From Geoglobus ahangari (GTDB taxonomy: Archaea; Halobacteriota; Archaeoglobi; Archaeoglobales; Archaeoglobaceae): a stretch of 64,000 nucleotides of DNA. The notes beneath the pieces are model-generated. The model ran no database searches, had not been told where the DNA came from, and saw only the letters and a program-made list of their open reading frames with translations. Positions 24,755-33,293 of this stretch are shown here, piece by piece. The first letter of the stretch is position 1. The number at the start of each line of letters is the position of its first letter. The stretch spans positions 1,674,001-1,738,000 of the forward strand of contig NZ_CP011267.1 of the NCBI RefSeq assembly GCF_001006045.1, given 5' to 3'. The translations under genes were made by a program, and so were the position numbers.

Positions 24755-26233
24755 ATGCTGTGGGTCGAGAAGTACAGGCCGAAGACGATCAAGGATGTTG
24801 TGGCCGACAAGACGATAATACAGAACGTTCTGACGTGGGCGGAGGGCTGGAAGAAGGGGGTGAGGCAGAAGCCGTTGCTGCTCGCAGGCCCTCCAGGAGT
24901 GGGCAAAACGTCCCTCGCGATAGCTCTGGCAAACACGATGGGCTGGGAGGTTGTGGAGCTGAATGCAAGCGACCAGAGGAGCTGGAACATCATCTACAGA
25001 ATCGTCGGCGAAGGGGCCTTCAACGAGACGATAAGCGACGAGGGGGAGTTCCTCACGTCGCGTGAGGGGAAGCTGAAGCTCATAATCCTCGATGAGGTGG
25101 ACAACATCCACAAAAAGGAGGATGTGGGCGGAGAGTCTGCGCTTCTGAAGATAATCAAGAAAAAGCCTCCCCAGCCCATGATCCTGATAGCCAACGAGCC
25201 GTACAACCTGTCATCGGAGCTCAGGAAGAACACAATCATGATCACCTTCAAGAGGCTGAACAAGAACCAGATAGTGAAGGTTCTGGAGAGGATCTGCCAG
25301 AGTGAGGGCATAAGGTGCGACAGAGAGGTGCTAAAGCTGATAGCCGAGAACGCTGGAGGAGATCTGAGGGCGGCGATAAACGACCTGCAGGCAATCGCTG
25401 AGGGCAAGGATGTCATAAGGCCGGAGGACGTGGTTGTGGGCAAGAGGACTCAGGAGACGGACGTCTTCAAGGTCATGCAGAAGATCTTCAAGACCAAGAT
25501 TCCCGCTCACGGCGACGCGATGCTCCTCGACGAGAGCCCGGACGACCTGATAATGTGGGTGGACGAGAACCTGCCCCTCGAGTACAGGGACGAGACGCTC
25601 TATGCAGCCTACAGAGTTCTGTCCGACGCGGACGTTTTCCTCGGGAGAGTCAGGAGGAGGCAGTTCTACAGGCTCTGGAAGTACGCCACGTACCTCATGA
25701 CCACCGGGGTGCAGCAGGTCAAGTCCGAGCCCGTCAGGGGGTTCACCAGATACCGACCCCCATCGCTCTGGCAGAAGCTCGCGTATGCAAGGAGCAGGAG
25801 GGAGATCTACAGGAGGGTGCTGAAGAAGGTGGGCAAGTACTCCCACATGTCCTCGAGGAAGGCCATAGAGTTTCTCCCCTATCTGAAGAACCTGCTCTCC
25901 TCTCTCGAGGTAGAGAAGGCAGCTGAGATAGCCGCGTTCTACACCCTCTCCCAAGAGGAGCTCGAGTTTCTGGTTGGAAAGGAGAGGGCCAAGGAGCTGC
26001 ACGACTTCATAGAGAAGCACAGGCTCCACAGAATTGAGGATGAGAGCTTCCTCTCTGGGTTTGAAGAGGCGGAAGAGCCGAGGACTGAAGAGGAGAAAGA
26101 AGGGGAAGCGGTAAAGGAGACTGAAGAGGAAGAGCCCGAAAAGAGGGAGGATAAGGAGGACAGGCAGAGGAAGGGTAAGCATGCAAGAAAGGGTAAAGAT
26201 CTCACGCTTGACGCCTTCTTTGGCGGAGATTGA
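24755..26233 (+). CDS. rfcL: Replication factor C large subunit (clamp loader)
   Basis: This 492-residue AAA+ protein has Walker A GPPGVGKT (45-52) and Walker B ILDEVD (111-116), and starts with MLWVEKYRPKTIKDVV, the RfcL signature. After the collar domain a Glu/Lys-rich tail (about 430-480) ends in LTLDAFFGGD, a PCNA-interacting PIP box. With small RFC subunits it loads the sliding clamp. Many archaeal RFC genes carry inteins; none interrupts this one. It overlaps truD by 53 nt. Confidence 0.95.
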   Translation: MLWVEKYRPKTIKDVVADKTIIQNVLTWAEGWKKGVRQKPLLLAGPPGVGKTSLAIALANTMGWEVVELNASDQRSWNIIYRIVGEGAFNETISDEGEFLTSREGKLKLIILDEVDNIHKKEDVGGESALLKIIKKKPPQPMILIANEPYNLSSELRKNTIMITFKRLNKNQIVKVLERICQSEGIRCDREVLKLIAENAGGDLRAAINDLQAIAEGKDVIRPEDVVVGKRTQETDVFKVMQKIFKTKIPAHGDAMLLDESPDDLIMWVDENLPLEYRDETLYAAYRVLSDADVFLGRVRRRQFYRLWKYATYLMTTGVQQVKSEPVRGFTRYRPPSLWQKLAYARSRREIYRRVLKKVGKYSHMSSRKAIEFLPYLKNLLSSLEVEKAAEIAAFYTLSQEELEFLVGKERAKELHDFIEKHRLHRIEDESFLSGFEEAEEPRTEEEKEGEAVKETEEEEPEKREDKEDRQRKGKHARKGKDLTLDAFFGGD

Positions 26234-27512
26234 GAGAAAGGTCGGCATAGGGAGGTACATAACCTCAACCCCCGGGATTGGTGGAAGGATAAAGGAGAGG
26301 GACGAGGACTTCAGGGTAGAGGAGGTACTGGACATCAGGCTTTCTGATTCTGGCAGAAACCTCGTCATAAGGGTCAGGAAGAGGAACTGGGACACCCTCA
26401 ATTTCGCGAGGGTGCTGTCCAACCTGCTGGAGATAAGCAGGAAGAGGATCGGCTTTGCGGGAACCAAGGACAAGAGAGCCGTGACGATCCAGCACTTCAC
26501 CATCTCGAACGCTGATGAGAAGATTCTGAAGAGGCTTGAGGAGGTCAGGCTGAAGGACGCTGAGATCGAGGTTCTCGGGTGGACAAACAGGAGGATCGAC
26601 CTCGGAGACCTGATCGGGAACAGGTTTACCGTGGTGGTGGAGGATGCGGAGCACCCGGATAGGATTGAGGGAATCGCGGACGAGCTCAGGGAGAAGGGCA
26701 TTCCAAACTTCTTCGGCCTCCAGAGGTTCGGGACGCTCAGGCTGATAACTCACGAGGTGGGGAAGCTGATAGTCCTGAAGGACTACAGCGAAGCTTTCTG
26801 GACGTACGTGGCAAAGCCCTCAGAGCTCGAGGACGAGGAGGTCTCGAAGATCAGGGAAGAGCTGTGGAGCGAGAGAGACCCAGTCCTCGGACTAAGAGAG
26901 CTTCCAAAGCACCTCATATACGAGAGGACACTCCTGCAGAAGCTGAGGGAGGGGAAAACCGAGCTTCAGGCATTGCTATCGCTTCCAAAAACTCTCAAGC
27001 TCATGTTCATCCACGCCTACCAGTCCTACCTCTTCAACCTCCTGCTGTCCAGAAGAATCGAGGAGTTCGGGACTCTGAGGGAGATAGACGTAAACGACCA
27101 CTCCGACTTCAGGGCTGTGAAGGGCAAGCATGTTGTGAGCTCCGAGGAGTTCTCAAAGGTGAGCGAGTTCAACATCAGGCGAATCAGATTTCTGGCAGGG
27201 AAGGGCTATGCGTACCTCGCACTGCCTCTCCCCGGATACGAGACCGAACTCTCAGGGTGGAGCGGAAAAGTGCTGAAGGAGATTCTCGATCAGGAGGGCG
27301 TGGAGCTTCAGATGTTCAAGGGCGATTATCCTGAGTTCTCCTCAAGGGGCAGCTACAGAACCGCTGAGATACCGTTCAGCTTTGAAGAGTTCAGGCACGA
27401 TGTTGTGGAGAGCAGAGTTGTCTTCGAGTTCTTCCTACCCAAGGGGTGCTTCGCCACGTCATTCCTGCGGGAGTTCATGAAGTCAGAGCACCCCTACTTC
27501 CTCCAGAAATGA
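26181..27512 (+). CDS. truD: tRNA pseudouridine synthase TruD
   Basis: This 443-residue TruD-family enzyme has catalytic Asp97 in GFAGTKDKRAVT, IGNRFTVVV and PNFFGLQRFG, all conserved blocks. It converts uridine 13 of tRNA to pseudouridine. The first 50 nt lie within the coding end of rfcL. An in-frame TTG at 26220 would shorten the N-terminus by 13 residues and I cannot exclude it. The 3' end overlaps the convergent cbiO gene by 30 nt. Confidence 0.92.
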   Translation: MQERVKISRLTPSLAEIERKVGIGRYITSTPGIGGRIKERDEDFRVEEVLDIRLSDSGRNLVIRVRKRNWDTLNFARVLSNLLEISRKRIGFAGTKDKRAVTIQHFTISNADEKILKRLEEVRLKDAEIEVLGWTNRRIDLGDLIGNRFTVVVEDAEHPDRIEGIADELREKGIPNFFGLQRFGTLRLITHEVGKLIVLKDYSEAFWTYVAKPSELEDEEVSKIREELWSERDPVLGLRELPKHLIYERTLLQKLREGKTELQALLSLPKTLKLMFIHAYQSYLFNLLLSRRIEEFGTLREIDVNDHSDFRAVKGKHVVSSEEFSKVSEFNIRRIRFLAGKGYAYLALPLPGYETELSGWSGKVLKEILDQEGVELQMFKGDYPEFSSRGSYRTAEIPFSFEEFRHDVVESRVVFEFFLPKGCFATSFLREFMKSEHPYFLQK

Positions 27513-28193
27513 CCTGTCCTCGAGAACCTCCTTGCCCCCGTCATAGACGATTTTCTTCTCGAGGCTCATTACCACAACCCTGTCGGCGAGCTTTTCGGCG
27601 ATGTCCATCTCGTGTGTTGAGAGCACCATCGTCCCCTCATACTCCCTCAGAATCTCTATCACCTTCCTCCTCGTCTTCCCATCCACGTTGGCTGTTGGCT
27701 CGTCGAGAAAGAGGATCTCGGGCTCGTAGATCAGGACGCTCGCGATCTCCACCCTCTTCTTCTCCCCTCCGCTGAGCCTGAAGGGGGGCTTCTTCAGCAC
27801 GCTCTCAAGCCCAAACTCTCTCGCATACCTGCTGACCCTCTCCTCGATCCCCCTCTGACTATACCCGAGCTGCAGGAGAGCGTATTTCAGCTCATCCTCA
27901 ACCGTGGGGTTGAACAGGAATATGTCCGGATCCTGAAAGACGAACCCCACCCTCCTGCGGATCGTGTCTATTACGTCCTCAACTCTCTGCCCATCAATCA
28001 GAACAGTCCCAGTTGTTGGCTTCAGCAGCCCGGAGAGGACGAGCATGAGCGTTGATTTACCGCAGCCATTGGGGCCGAGGAGGGCCACCTTCTCTCCCCT
28101 GCTGATTTCCAAGCTGAGCGTGCTGAACCCGAGGGTTCCGTCTGGATAGGTGTAGGAGATGTTCTTCCCGGAGATCAAAGCATCACCCACCAT
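27483..28193 (-). CDS. cbiO: Cobalt/nickel ECF transporter ATPase CbiO
   Basis: This 236-residue ABC ATPase has Walker A GPNGCGKST (40-48), signature RLSGGEKKRVEIASVL, Walker B EILFLDEPTAN and the family opening NISYTYPDG. It drives metal uptake with CbiQ and CbiM. It is the last gene of the cbiM-cbiQ-cbiO operon and overlaps cbiQ by 19 nt. Specificity for Co versus Ni cannot be told from the ATPase. Confidence 0.9.
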   Translation of the reverse strand: MVGDALISGKNISYTYPDGTLGFSTLSLEISRGEKVALLGPNGCGKSTLMLVLSGLLKPTTGTVLIDGQRVEDVIDTIRRRVGFVFQDPDIFLFNPTVEDELKYALLQLGYSQRGIEERVSRYAREFGLESVLKKPPFRLSGGEKKRVEIASVLIYEPEILFLDEPTANVDGKTRRKVIEILREYEGTMVLSTHEMDIAEKLADRVVVMSLEKKIVYDGGKEVLEDRSFLEEVGVL

Positions 28194-28906
28194 CCGGTTA
28201 TTGCCAGAACGTAGACAAGATAAAAGTAACCCCTGTCATAGCTACCCGAATACACGACCTCCCTTCCCCTCGACGCCATGGCCAGCTCTATCATTTCTGC
28301 CTTCTCAAAGCTCCTCAGGAAGAAGAGGCCCAGCGACTTCCCACCAACCCTGAACATCTCGAGGTGGCTGCCCTTCCTCATCCTCCTCGCCTCTCTCGCG
28401 AGCATTATGTCCAGCAGGTCTCTGAACATCACCACTGTGTACCTGTAGGTCAGCCATACGATGTCCAGCATTATCTTCGGCACCCTCAGTCTCTTCAGCG
28501 CGTACATCGCCTCGTTGAACTTGGTGGTCAGTATGAAGAGCTGAAGCGCGGATATGGACGAGAAAACCCTGAGCGGGAATATGAGCGCGTACTCCAGATT
28601 TCTCTCGTATATGGAGACGGGGAGCACGATTATGAACGAGAATATGGTAAAAAGGGAGCTCCTCTTCACGAGCAGCCTGAGGCTGATCCCCACGTTGAAA
28701 GCGAGGAAGTAGACTGCAAGAACGGTGAGCAGAACCCTCTCCGGATTGAAGGTCGTTATCGAGAGGAGTATGAACACGAGCGTGCCGATGAGCTTCACCG
28801 CAGGATCGACGGAGTGCAGGTAGGTGTTCTTTGTGTACTCGTGAATGAAAAAATTGTGAAAGTACTCGGTAGCCTCTTTGATGGTCTTCTCAATTAGTAG
28901 GTGCAT
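28175..28906 (-). CDS. cbiQ: Cobalt/nickel ECF transporter transmembrane protein CbiQ
   Basis: This 243-residue protein has five or six membrane helices and the EcfT coupling segment with Ala-Arg motifs, MLAREARRMRKG and MASRGR, that contact the ATPase. SVDPAVKLIGTLVFILLS near the start is the usual CbiQ opening. It overlaps both neighbours (17 nt with cbiM, 19 nt with cbiO), showing one transcript. Confidence 0.88.
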   Translation of the reverse strand: MHLLIEKTIKEATEYFHNFFIHEYTKNTYLHSVDPAVKLIGTLVFILLSITTFNPERVLLTVLAVYFLAFNVGISLRLLVKRSSLFTIFSFIIVLPVSIYERNLEYALIFPLRVFSSISALQLFILTTKFNEAMYALKRLRVPKIMLDIVWLTYRYTVVMFRDLLDIMLAREARRMRKGSHLEMFRVGGKSLGLFFLRSFEKAEMIELAMASRGREVVYSGSYDRGYFYLVYVLAITGWWVML

Positions 28907-29771
28907 GTCTTCTCATCATCGCTACGGACAAAAAGATTGCCACCCCTATCGCCCCGGAGATCAGGGTGCCGAGGTAGTCGTTGAGGCCCGGAATCGTGTA
29001 GTCTGGAAATATGCCCGTGTACGTCTGGGTGTCGTGCAGCCCCATCTCCTCAGCCACGTTCTCGAGAGGTTCTGCGTAGTGAACAAGCTCCGCAAGATAT
29101 GCGAAGACCGGCGAGAGGAGGATCATCAGCGCTATCGCAACAAGGGGCTTCTTGCTGACCTCGCTGACCTCAAGCTCAGGTCTGTGGGAGTAGACGTAGC
29201 TGACAACTCCGGCAGTGATGAGTCCCTCAATCAGCCCGAGGATTCCGTGCCAGAAGCCCATCGCTGAGACTGCAACTACTGCGTTGTACTTGAACGCCGT
29301 TGAGAGTCCAATCTCAAGACCTGCAAACATTGCTGCAAGCGTTATGCCGAGCCATCCTGCTACAAACGCGGCCGCGAACCTGTTGACCCTCTCAAGAGCC
29401 TTGTAGGCATACCAGCCCACAAACACGTTAACGACAGCCATATTCCATAGGTTCGCACCAAGTGCAATGAGTCCTCCGTCTCCATATATCAGGGCCTGAA
29501 CCACAAGAACTGACGCCATCGCTACGCTTCCAGCATACGGGCCGAGAAGGATTCCGGCAAGCGCACCGCCTACGAAGTGAGCCGATGTGCCTCCGGGAAT
29601 GGGCCAGTTCAGCATCTGAGCGGCGAATATGGCTGCGGCAACAACACCGAGCATTGCGGTGTTTACCTTCTCCTGGGACAGCCTTTCCAGGGAGTAGCCG
29701 AGAACGGCGGCAGTTAGAACCCACATCAGCACAGCGATGCTCATGTCAAGGTACCCGTCTGGAATGTGCAT
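28890..29771 (-). CDS. cbiM: Cobalt/nickel ECF substrate-binding protein CbiM with C-terminal PDGLE-like part
   Basis: I choose ATG 29771 because CbiM needs a free N-terminal Met-His to bind metal, which gives MHIPDGYLD. A strong GGAGGTG site sits 9 nt upstream; the longer GTG start at 29783 would overlap that site. The 293-residue product has the CbiM core (about seven helices) to residue 200. A soluble loop follows, then a last helix after IPGLNDYLGTLISGAIG, resembling the PDGLE/CbiN-like subunit fused in cis. It captures Co2+ or Ni2+ at the outer membrane face. It is the first gene of its operon. Confidence 0.88.
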   Translation of the reverse strand: MHIPDGYLDMSIAVLMWVLTAAVLGYSLERLSQEKVNTAMLGVVAAAIFAAQMLNWPIPGGTSAHFVGGALAGILLGPYAGSVAMASVLVVQALIYGDGGLIALGANLWNMAVVNVFVGWYAYKALERVNRFAAAFVAGWLGITLAAMFAGLEIGLSTAFKYNAVVAVSAMGFWHGILGLIEGLITAGVVSYVYSHRPELEVSEVSKKPLVAIALMILLSPVFAYLAELVHYAEPLENVAEEMGLHDTQTYTGIFPDYTIPGLNDYLGTLISGAIGVAIFLSVAMMRRHAPTN

Positions 29772-29779
29772 GTGTTTCC

Positions 29780-29805
29780 ACACCTCCTTGTTATTTTTTA
29801 ATAAC
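29780..29805 (-). promoter_or_regulatory. Strong ribosome site and inverted repeat before cbiM
   Basis: On the minus strand, GTTATT-AAAA-AATAAC (29790-29805, 6-bp perfect arms) is followed directly by AAGGAGGTG (29781-29789) and ATG 29771. A TATA-like GATATATCG lies further upstream at about 29842-29850, so the repeat is in the 5' leader or overlaps the transcription start. It could be a metal-regulator site or a hairpin affecting ribosome access. Confidence 0.45.
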
Positions 29806-29938
29806 GATTAGGCACATCAGTAACACGCTTTAAAAAAGTTGCGATATATCTTTTTTCAAAAACAGAATGACAACATGTACAGCCAGATTGATTCAAAACT
29901 GATTGGGCCTTCAGAAGAGAAGAGAGAAAATAATTGGA

Positions 29939-30214
29939 TTACTCCTTAACGAGCTCAATCTCAATTGTGGAGACGTTTACGATCCTTCCCTGCTCGCTCT
30001 CGAGCTCCTCAGTGTCGATCTTTATGCTCTCAACCTTGACGTTCGGCATGAACCTGTTCCTGACGATCTCTGCCACGTCGACAGCCCTGCTGATCGCCTT
30101 GCCCCTCGCCTTGATGACGACCTTGCTCGCACCCTCGTTCAGCTGGGTCAGAGTCGCGAGCACGTAGTTCATAACCGGCTTTGAACCCACAAACACTACT
30201 GCCTCCTCTGCCAT
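29939..30214 (-). CDS. alba: Chromatin protein Alba
   Basis: I use ATG 30214 ([20 protein letters not shown]), with a GGTGAT site about 5 nt upstream and a TATA-like AGTTTAAATAC at 30250-30260. The 91-residue protein is a typical Alba: the KPVMNYVLA motif (the region holding the acetylatable lysine in Sulfolobus), [21 protein letters not shown], and a final beta strand. It binds DNA and RNA as a dimer. It is transcribed singly. Confidence 0.94.
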   Translation of the reverse strand: MAEEAVVFVGSKPVMNYVLATLTQLNEGASKVVIKARGKAISRAVDVAEIVRNRFMPNVKVESIKIDTEELESEQGRIVNVSTIEIELVKE

Positions 30215-30271
30215 AGCTATCACCTGAAAACGCATGATGGAGGGCGGTATTTAAACTTTTTTAAAGAACGG

Positions 30272-31159
30272 TCACTCCCCAACCTCGATGACCATCACGT
30301 GGTTCCCGTACCCTTTGACGGTGTACAGGACACCGAGCCTGTCGAGTTCCAGCGTGATCTCCCCGACGCTCAGGAAGCCCCTGAAGTTCGGTATCAGGGA
30401 GTAGTAGAGGTCGAAGAGCCTCACCCTCTCTGGCTGTAGGTCTGTGAACAGCTCAGAGAACACCACAATCCGCCCCGACGACCCGACTGCGTTGATGGCG
30501 TTCCTGAGGACGGACTTCGGGTCGCTGTACTCCAGAATGCTCGAAAGGATCACGACGTCATACTTCCTGCTGAAGTCCATCTTCGAGTCGGCATAACCCT
30601 GATTGAGCCTCACCCTGTCCTTCAGCCCCCTCTCCTCGCAGTTTTTCTCCGCAATTTTCAGCAGTGGCTTTGAGTAGTCTACTCCCACGTAGTACCCGGA
30701 GCTTCCCACGGCCTCGGAGTAAAAAGCCGGGGATGCGCTGCCACACCCGAGGTCGACCACCTTGTCACCGGCACCTATGTCCGCCACCTCGAGAATGAGC
30801 TCCCTTGCGTACCTGTATATCCCGTACTCGAGCCAGAGGTTCCACAGATCTGCGTCCTTGACGAATCCAAGGGTTATGTTTGGGTGCTGGGGGTGGATCA
30901 GGGCGTAGTAGGAGGCTCTCTCCATAGCGTCGGCTATGTCAAGTATCCTGCCGTCCACCTCCTCCTTCATGTAGCTGCATGCGTTCTCAAGGAGGGTGCC
31001 AAAATCGACATCGGAGAGGTATGACTCCCACTTCTCGAGGTAATCCCTGTTGGGATACTCCTCGAGAAGCCTGAGCTTGAATATGTACGATTTTAATATT
31101 AAGTAACCATAAAAGAAGTCCATGAACTTGTCCAGCGTGTTCTTCTGGATCTGTATCAT
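30272..31159 (-). CDS. SAM-dependent methyltransferase next to the archaellum operon
   Basis: This 295-residue protein has a Rossmann-type SAM core from about residue 130: VVDLGCGSASPAF (motif I), YYVGVDYSKPLL (post I) and YDVVILSSILEYS (motif II). The first 120 residues are an all-helical domain I do not recognise. The ATG follows the stop of the winged-helix gene directly (TGAATG), so they form one operon. Methyltransferase-like genes also accompany archaellum loci in Thermococcales, so a role in archaellum modification or regulation is possible but not shown. Substrate unknown. Confidence 0.75.
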   Translation of the reverse strand: MIQIQKNTLDKFMDFFYGYLILKSYIFKLRLLEEYPNRDYLEKWESYLSDVDFGTLLENACSYMKEEVDGRILDIADAMERASYYALIHPQHPNITLGFVKDADLWNLWLEYGIYRYARELILEVADIGAGDKVVDLGCGSASPAFYSEAVGSSGYYVGVDYSKPLLKIAEKNCEERGLKDRVRLNQGYADSKMDFSRKYDVVILSSILEYSDPKSVLRNAINAVGSSGRIVVFSELFTDLQPERVRLFDLYYSLIPNFRGFLSVGEITLELDRLGVLYTVKGYGNHVMVIEVGE

Positions 31160-31489
31160 TCAGACCTCTCCGTAAACCTTCTTGACGTACTCCACGACCT
31201 TCCTTCCTAAATCAGTAATTCGATAGTATTTAAAACCTTCCTTCTCGACCACCTCCACGAGTCCGAGCTCTATTAACGAACTCGATCCGTTGTACCTGTT
31301 CCCCATCCCCCTTATGCAGCCCAGAACGTTGGACGGGTCGCTTCGAATCATGCGGGAAATGTTCGCGAGGTAATCGTAGTTGGGATATATGTTGTAGAGG
31401 TAAAAGAGGACCTTCCGTCTCAGTACGCTCTTGTTTATGCTTCTGAGAATGTGAGGATCTATTGTCAGAATGTGCGGCGACGAGATCAT
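31160..31489 (-). CDS. Winged-helix transcription regulator, possibly EarA-like
   Basis: I choose ATG 31489 because GGAGGGGTG lies 4 nt upstream. The product of about 109 residues is an archaeal winged-helix protein: RSINKSVLRRKVLFYLYNIYP, then RMIRSDPSNVLGCIRGM as recognition region, and a wing with GFKYYRITDLGRKVVE. Proteins of this type are widespread in Euryarchaeota, and one lineage, EarA of Methanococcus, activates the archaellum operon. Its place directly after the archaellum genes makes that role plausible, but this is inference. A short palindrome, ACTATTATAGT, lies at 31505-31515 just before the ribosome site and could be autoregulatory. Confidence 0.72.
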   Translation of the reverse strand: MISSPHILTIDPHILRSINKSVLRRKVLFYLYNIYPNYDYLANISRMIRSDPSNVLGCIRGMGNRYNGSSSLIELGLVEVVEKEGFKYYRITDLGRKVVEYVKKVYGEV

Positions 31490-31613
31490 TTTCACCCCTC
31501 CATCATCACTATAATAGTCACAATACAAAAATCTTATCCTAATTATTATGACAAATAACAGGAAAGAAAAAATAATATCTTTTACGAAATATAGAACATA
31601 TACTACATGTAAC

Positions 31614-33293
31614 TCAAATTCCGCCGATGTTCAGCAGCGACGTGATGGCAAGCTGGCTGATGTACCCGCTTATTGCCGCAACCCACATCATTCCGACCGT
31701 GTGGACGAGACCGGCCATGAACCTGCCGCCATCCATTATCTTGATCGCAAAGGTTGAGAGGATCGCGTGGAGGAGCATCAGAAGTGTGATAAGGTTGGAG
31801 ACGAAGTGGAGATCCTCCTGAGGAACTATGTGAAGGATGTTGCCTATCATCTCGGTCGGGATGTCAAGAGAGGAGTACAGAGAGTTCATGGACTGTACAA
31901 CACCGAATGATATGTAGAGGGCAAAGGATATCCCGATTATGACTCCGTAGGCAATTCCGATGAATGAGCCGGTCGTCTGGGCCCTCCTCTTCCTCAGGTT
32001 GTTGATCGTTATGAAATTCTCGGCGACTATCTCAGCCACATCTATTGGCTCCGCACCGAGGGAGATCGCCTCGACGAACATGTCAGTGAAGCGGTATATC
32101 AGGTTGCTGTTGGTTGAGATCGCAAACTTCTCCCATGCCCTCCGCTTGTTTATCCTCGAGTTCAGTCTCCTGTAGAGTGCCCTGATGTCCTCGGTAAGCG
32201 CCCCGAAGTCGTGAGTAGTGAGGTACTTCAGGCTCTCGAGTATGTTGCCACCTCTCGCAGATGCTGACGCGCCGAGGCTCATTATGAAGGACGGCGCGTT
32301 TCTGTCCTTCTCCATTATCAGCTTCTCCTCCTTCTTGGCCGCGTATCCGGGAATGAGCAGCGGAAGTATGGAGATGGCGACTATGAACATGAATGGCAGG
32401 TTTATCAGGCCGTAAACGTAGTTGGCGAAGAGCAGGGCGGTGAAGACAATCAGGAACAGAACCATGGATACGGCAAACAGTCTGTAAAGCCTCCTGTCGA
32501 CGATCGTGTACTCTCCAGAGGTCTGCCAGAGCGGGTCTTCGGGCACCACCGCTTTCAGATAGATCATGACTCCTATCTCGGCGATGAAGAAGAATATCAT
32601 GATGAGGTATAGGGTGAACTTTATGCTTATCCCCGTGAGGAAAGGCATTATTATCGCAAATGCCGCAAAGAAGCTCAGAGAGAGAATTATCGAGACGTAT
32701 ATCTCCTTGAAGATGTCTATGCTGTACATCTTGCCGTTGTAGAGGGTTACGAAATCCTCCATGACAACCTTCTGCTCCCTCTTGATGAACTCCTTGAAGT
32801 CCTCACCGCTGTCAAGCTCGTGAGCCATCCTGTCGAGGAAGTCCGAGAATATCTTGCTCGGGGTTCTCTTGGCTATGAACCTACACGCCTGAGCGAGATT
32901 TCTCCTCCACTTATCCATCAGCAGGAATATTTTTCTCGTTTCCTCGGCCAGAGCCTTGTACTCCTTCCTCTCAGAGAGAATCTTCATGAGCTCCTTCCTG
33001 TCGATTTCTGAAGTGGAGAGGGCGCCCATGTGGGTTATGTAGAAGTGTATGTTGCTGTCGATCTCGTTCTTCATCCTCACCTCGACCATCTTGATGTAGA
33101 GCAGGGCTGGGAGCAGGAGGAAGAGCGGAACGAACAGCACGAGAAGCCTGAACATTCCAAGAAACTCGAGGGATGAGTAGAGGACGAAGTAGATGAGGAA
33201 GAACAGGACGAGAGCACCGAGTAGGGATGGAAGCAGAATGAACTTCAGGTACCTCTCCACGTTTATGCCAAGGTGTCTGACGTTCATGCCCAT
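31614..33293 (-). CDS. flaJ: Archaellum membrane platform protein FlaJ/ArlJ
   Basis: This membrane protein of about 559 residues has two GspF/TadC-like halves, each with paired helices and a cytoplasmic region, and clustered helices at the C-terminus, as in FlaJ. It anchors the motor ATPase FlaI in the membrane. I place the start at ATG 33293, which overlaps the flaI stop (TGATG); a GTG one codon earlier is possible. It is the last gene of the operon; an AT-rich stretch follows. Confidence 0.92.
   Translation of the reverse strand: MGMNVRHLGINVERYLKFILLPSLLGALVLFFLIYFVLYSSLEFLGMFRLLVLFVPLFLLLPALLYIKMVEVRMKNEIDSNIHFYITHMGALSTSEIDRKELMKILSERKEYKALAEETRKIFLLMDKWRRNLAQACRFIAKRTPSKIFSDFLDRMAHELDSGEDFKEFIKREQKVVMEDFVTLYNGKMYSIDIFKEIYVSIILSLSFFAAFAIIMPFLTGISIKFTLYLIMIFFFIAEIGVMIYLKAVVPEDPLWQTSGEYTIVDRRLYRLFAVSMVLFLIVFTALLFANYVYGLINLPFMFIVAISILPLLIPGYAAKKEEKLIMEKDRNAPSFIMSLGASASARGGNILESLKYLTTHDFGALTEDIRALYRRLNSRINKRRAWEKFAISTNSNLIYRFTDMFVEAISLGAEPIDVAEIVAENFITINNLRKRRAQTTGSFIGIAYGVIIGISFALYISFGVVQSMNSLYSSLDIPTEMIGNILHIVPQEDLHFVSNLITLLMLLHAILSTFAIKIMDGGRFMAGLVHTVGMMWVAAISGYISQLAITSLLNIGGI

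Noticed and set aside
24755-26233. Intein in RfcL, and likewise in RtcB (52143-53585)
   Set aside because: Both are frequent intein hosts in archaea, but the proteins read continuously through their conserved motifs at normal length.
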